From JAUUZT01 sp964654015 (GTDB lineage: Bacteria; Chloroflexota; Dehalococcoidia; GIF9; AB-539-J10): DNA of 13,469 nucleotides. A model generated the notes under the pieces. The model was not told the origin of the DNA, did not search any database, and saw only the letters and a list, made by a program, of their open reading frames with translations. A program made the translations under genes and the position numbers. The DNA is taken from assembly GCA_964654015.1 (NCBI GenBank), contig CAZZHQ010000065.1, positions 1 to 13,469 on the forward strand, written 5' to 3'. This document shows, piece after piece, positions 12,186 through 13,469 of this stretch (the first letter of the stretch is position 1; each line of letters starts with the position of its first letter).

Positions 12186-13343
12186 ATGAGAGGCCACATA
12201 GAAAAGAGGGGTAAGAATAGTTATTCCCTAGCTGTCAGCATGGGGAAGGACGCCACTACCGGCAAATATAAATATCAGTGGGTCAGCGTCAAGGGAACTA
12301 AAAAAGAGGCTGAGAAGCGCCTTTCCGAACTGCTTCACCAGCTGGACACCGGCACGTTTATGAAGCCTAGTAAGACTACCCTAGCTGAGTATCTTGAGAG
12401 GTGGTTATTAGACTATGTGAAGCCTAATCTATCACCACGAGGTTTTGAGCGGTATCAGGGTATAATAACGAAACATCTTATACCTGACTTTGGTAGCATA
12501 CCACTAACACAACTTCGCCCGGAGCACCTTCAAAAGCATTATACCGCAAAGCTGAATGAGGGTCTTAGCGCCAGGACAATCAGGTATCACCATGCGGTTA
12601 TTCACAAGGCACTACAGACGGCGGTCAAGTGGGGACTGGTGAGCCGTAACGTTGCTGACGGTGTAGACGTGCCACGTATACACCGTAATGAGATGCAGAC
12701 ATGGGACGAATATGAGATAAACCGCTTCCTGGAGACTGCTAAGAGCAGCCCCTACTACGCATTATTCCATACAGCCCTATTTACGGGTATGCGGCGCTCT
12801 GAATTGCTAGGCTTACAGTGGCAAGGTATAGACTTCATATTCAGCCAGATTTACGTTAATCGCTCACTTCACCACCTGAAGAACGGCAGCTATGTATTTA
12901 CACAGCCCAAGTCAGCCAAGAGCCGGCGGACAATAGCCCTGTCACCTTCAGCCATTCTTACGCTAAAAGAGCATAAGGAAAAGCAAGTGCTAGAGCGGGC
13001 TATGCTGGGGATACCGCTAAAAGATGATGACCTGGTATTCAACACTCTAGAAGGTAAGCCCTTACGGCCCAATACTATTACACGGGCATGGACTATGCTG
13101 GCTGCCCGTGCCGGTGTCAAGGTGATACGCCTTCACGATGCCCGCCACACCCACGCCTCAATCATGCTAAAGCAAGGGATACATCCAAAGATAGTTCAGG
13201 AAAGGCTAGGCCATGCCAGTATATCGATGACCCTTGATACTTATAGCCACGTAGCGCCTGGACTTCAGCAAGCGGCAGCGGAGAGCTTTGATAAACTACT
13301 CAATGGTAGGCGTGAAAATGTGGCTGTTAAAAATCATTATTAG
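12186..13343 (+). CDS. int: Tyrosine integrase of the element
   Basis: The 385-residue site-specific recombinase is complete. Residues 1-60 form an arm-binding domain (AP2-like, with YSLAVSMGKD and KGTKKEAEKRL), 65-155 the core-binding SAM-like domain, and 170-365 the catalytic domain. The active-site set is present: R203 (TGMRR), K242 (QPKSAKSRRT), H317 and R320 (LHDARHTHAS), H343 (LGHAS) and nucleophile Y353 (DTYSH). It should join attP to the tRNA-Glu 3' end and excise the element with a directionality factor. AAAGGAG lies 9 bases before the ATG. Its last Tyr codon and TAG stop are the first bases of the 22-bp arm repeat, so integrase binding could also affect its own transcript. The gene faces attR, 75 bases away. 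Confidence 0.95.
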   Translation: MRGHIEKRGKNSYSLAVSMGKDATTGKYKYQWVSVKGTKKEAEKRLSELLHQLDTGTFMKPSKTTLAEYLERWLLDYVKPNLSPRGFERYQGIITKHLIPDFGSIPLTQLRPEHLQKHYTAKLNEGLSARTIRYHHAVIHKALQTAVKWGLVSRNVADGVDVPRIHRNEMQTWDEYEINRFLETAKSSPYYALFHTALFTGMRRSELLGLQWQGIDFIFSQIYVNRSLHHLKNGSYVFTQPKSAKSRRTIALSPSAILTLKEHKEKQVLERAMLGIPLKDDDLVFNTLEGKPLRPNTITRAWTMLAARAGVKVIRLHDARHTHASIMLKQGIHPKIVQERLGHASISMTLDTYSHVAPGLQQAAAESFDKLLNGRRENVAVKNHY

Positions 13344-13359
13344 CAAATTATTAGCAAAA
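13338..13359 (+). repeat. 22-bp arm-type repeat, right copy
   Basis: Two tandem 11-bp units, TATTAGCAAAT and TATTAGCAAAA, are identical to 2333-2354. The first six bases are the last codon and stop of the integrase gene. A related AGTAGCAAATTA follows at 13381-13392, possibly a third weaker site. Confidence 0.75.
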
Positions 13360-13389
13360 CGGCATTATGGTAATCGCTGTAGTAGCAAA

Positions 13390-13401
13390 TTAGCTTCAAA
13401 A
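13390..13401 (+). repeat. 12-bp inner end repeat, right copy
   Basis: TTAGCTTCAAAA matches 2244-2255 exactly and lies 17 bases inside attR. The order of repeats is mirrored at the two ends of the element while their orientation is the same. Confidence 0.6.
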
Positions 13402-13418
13402 GATAGGTCGAAAAGAGG

Positions 13419-13439
13419 ATTGGTAGCGCATACCGGATT
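13419..13439 (+). repeat. attR: right attachment site at the tRNA-Glu 3' end (att core copy 3 of 3)
   Basis: The 21 bases equal 2196-2216. Read on the minus strand they include the CCA end, the discriminator base, the 3' acceptor strand and part of the T arm of tRNA-Glu, so insertion leaves the tRNA gene whole. Confidence 0.87.
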
Positions 13440-13469
13440 CGAACCGGTGATCTCCTCCTTGAGAGGGAG
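13421..13469 (-). tRNA. tRNA-Glu(CTC), 3' part, cut by the window edge
   Basis: On the minus strand: partial anticodon stem CTCC, loop CTCTCAA (anticodon CTC), stem GGAGG, a 5-base variable loop, T arm ACCGG-TTCGAAT-CCGGT, 3' acceptor strand ATGCGCT, discriminator A and an encoded CCA. The 5' half lies beyond the right edge. The gene is the integration target: its 3' end is the att core shared with 210 and 2197. The acceptor would begin with A1 if it pairs fully, which is unusual and worth seeing in the flank. Confidence 0.88.

Larger units (their letters stand above)
2196..13439. mobile_element. Integrative element with terminase but no capsid genes, inserted at tRNA-Glu
   Basis: The element is bounded by 21-bp direct repeats (2196-2216 and 13419-13439), the right one forming the tRNA-Glu 3' end. 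It carries its own tyrosine integrase beside attR and mirrored arm-type repeats inside both ends. Contents in order: methyltransferase-nuclease fusion, small basic protein, divergent control region, replication genes, terminase small and large subunits, a second control region, ParB, radical SAM protein and integrase. Overlapping genes and intact catalytic motifs argue against advanced decay. The absence of portal, capsid, protease, tail, holin and endolysin genes suggests a phage-satellite-like lifestyle or a large clean deletion from a prophage. Confidence 0.85.

Noticed and set aside
1..13469. CRISPR array or insertion sequence
   Set aside because: No regularly spaced repeats of 24 bases or more and no transposase gene or IS-type terminal inverted repeats were seen; the only recombinase is the tyrosine integrase.

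Overview
The window looks like a tRNA-anchored accessory region of a bacterial chromosome. The left edge is the 5' half of a tRNA-Thr(TGT) gene and the right edge is the 3' half of a tRNA-Glu(CTC) gene, both on the minus strand, so about 13.4 kb has been inserted between two tRNA genes that were probably once close neighbours. The host is a bacterium: sigma70-like promoters and Shine-Dalgarno sites occur throughout. A DUF2178-like membrane protein paired with a small Xre regulator, and the flavour of the argH fragment, would suit an anaerobic Chloroflexota (Dehalococcoidia-like) host, but this is a weak guess.

Boundaries: a 19-bp sequence from the tRNA-Glu 3' end (TTGGTAGCGCATACCGGAT) occurs three times in direct orientation, at 210-228, 2197-2215 and 13420-13438. 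The last two bound a complete integrative element of about 11.2 kb. Just inside each of them lie identical sequences: a 22-bp repeat made of two 11-bp units (2333-2354 and 13338-13359) and a 12-bp repeat (2244-2255 and 13390-13401). These are best read as arm-type integrase sites. The outermost copy at 210-228 has no such arms and implies an earlier, now stripped, insertion of about 2 kb.

Region 1 (210-2196, relic of an older insertion or captured flank): a promoter with a 16-bp tandem repeat drives a multi-spanning membrane protein and an overlapping Xre regulator. A lipoprotein gene follows, then a perfect 34-bp palindrome, then an orphan internal fragment of argininosuccinate lyase (argH) that ends just before the second att copy.

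Region 2 (2196-13439, the element): next to attL is a cargo-like gene fusing a beta-class DNA methyltransferase to an Mrr-like nuclease domain, followed by a 47-residue basic protein. A minus-strand gene for a zinc-finger protein of unknown function occupies the place where a phage repressor would be expected; its promoter faces and overlaps that of a rightward operon. That operon, tightly packed with overlapping genes, encodes an HTH protein, a zinc-ribbon protein, a CHC2/Toprim primase fused to a RecA-like ATPase, a Zn/HTH protein, a methyltransferase-like domain fused to a terminase small subunit, and an apparently intact terminase large subunit. No portal, capsid, protease, tail or lysis gene is present. 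Beyond the terminase is a minus-strand AlpA/Xis-like regulator with a likely leaderless promoter. Diverging from it is a second rightward operon: zinc-ribbon protein, ParB (no ParA), radical SAM protein and tyrosine integrase next to attR.

Together these genes suggest a self-integrating, self-replicating, packaging-capable element without structural genes. A phage-satellite-like element is my preferred reading; a cleanly deleted prophage is the main alternative.
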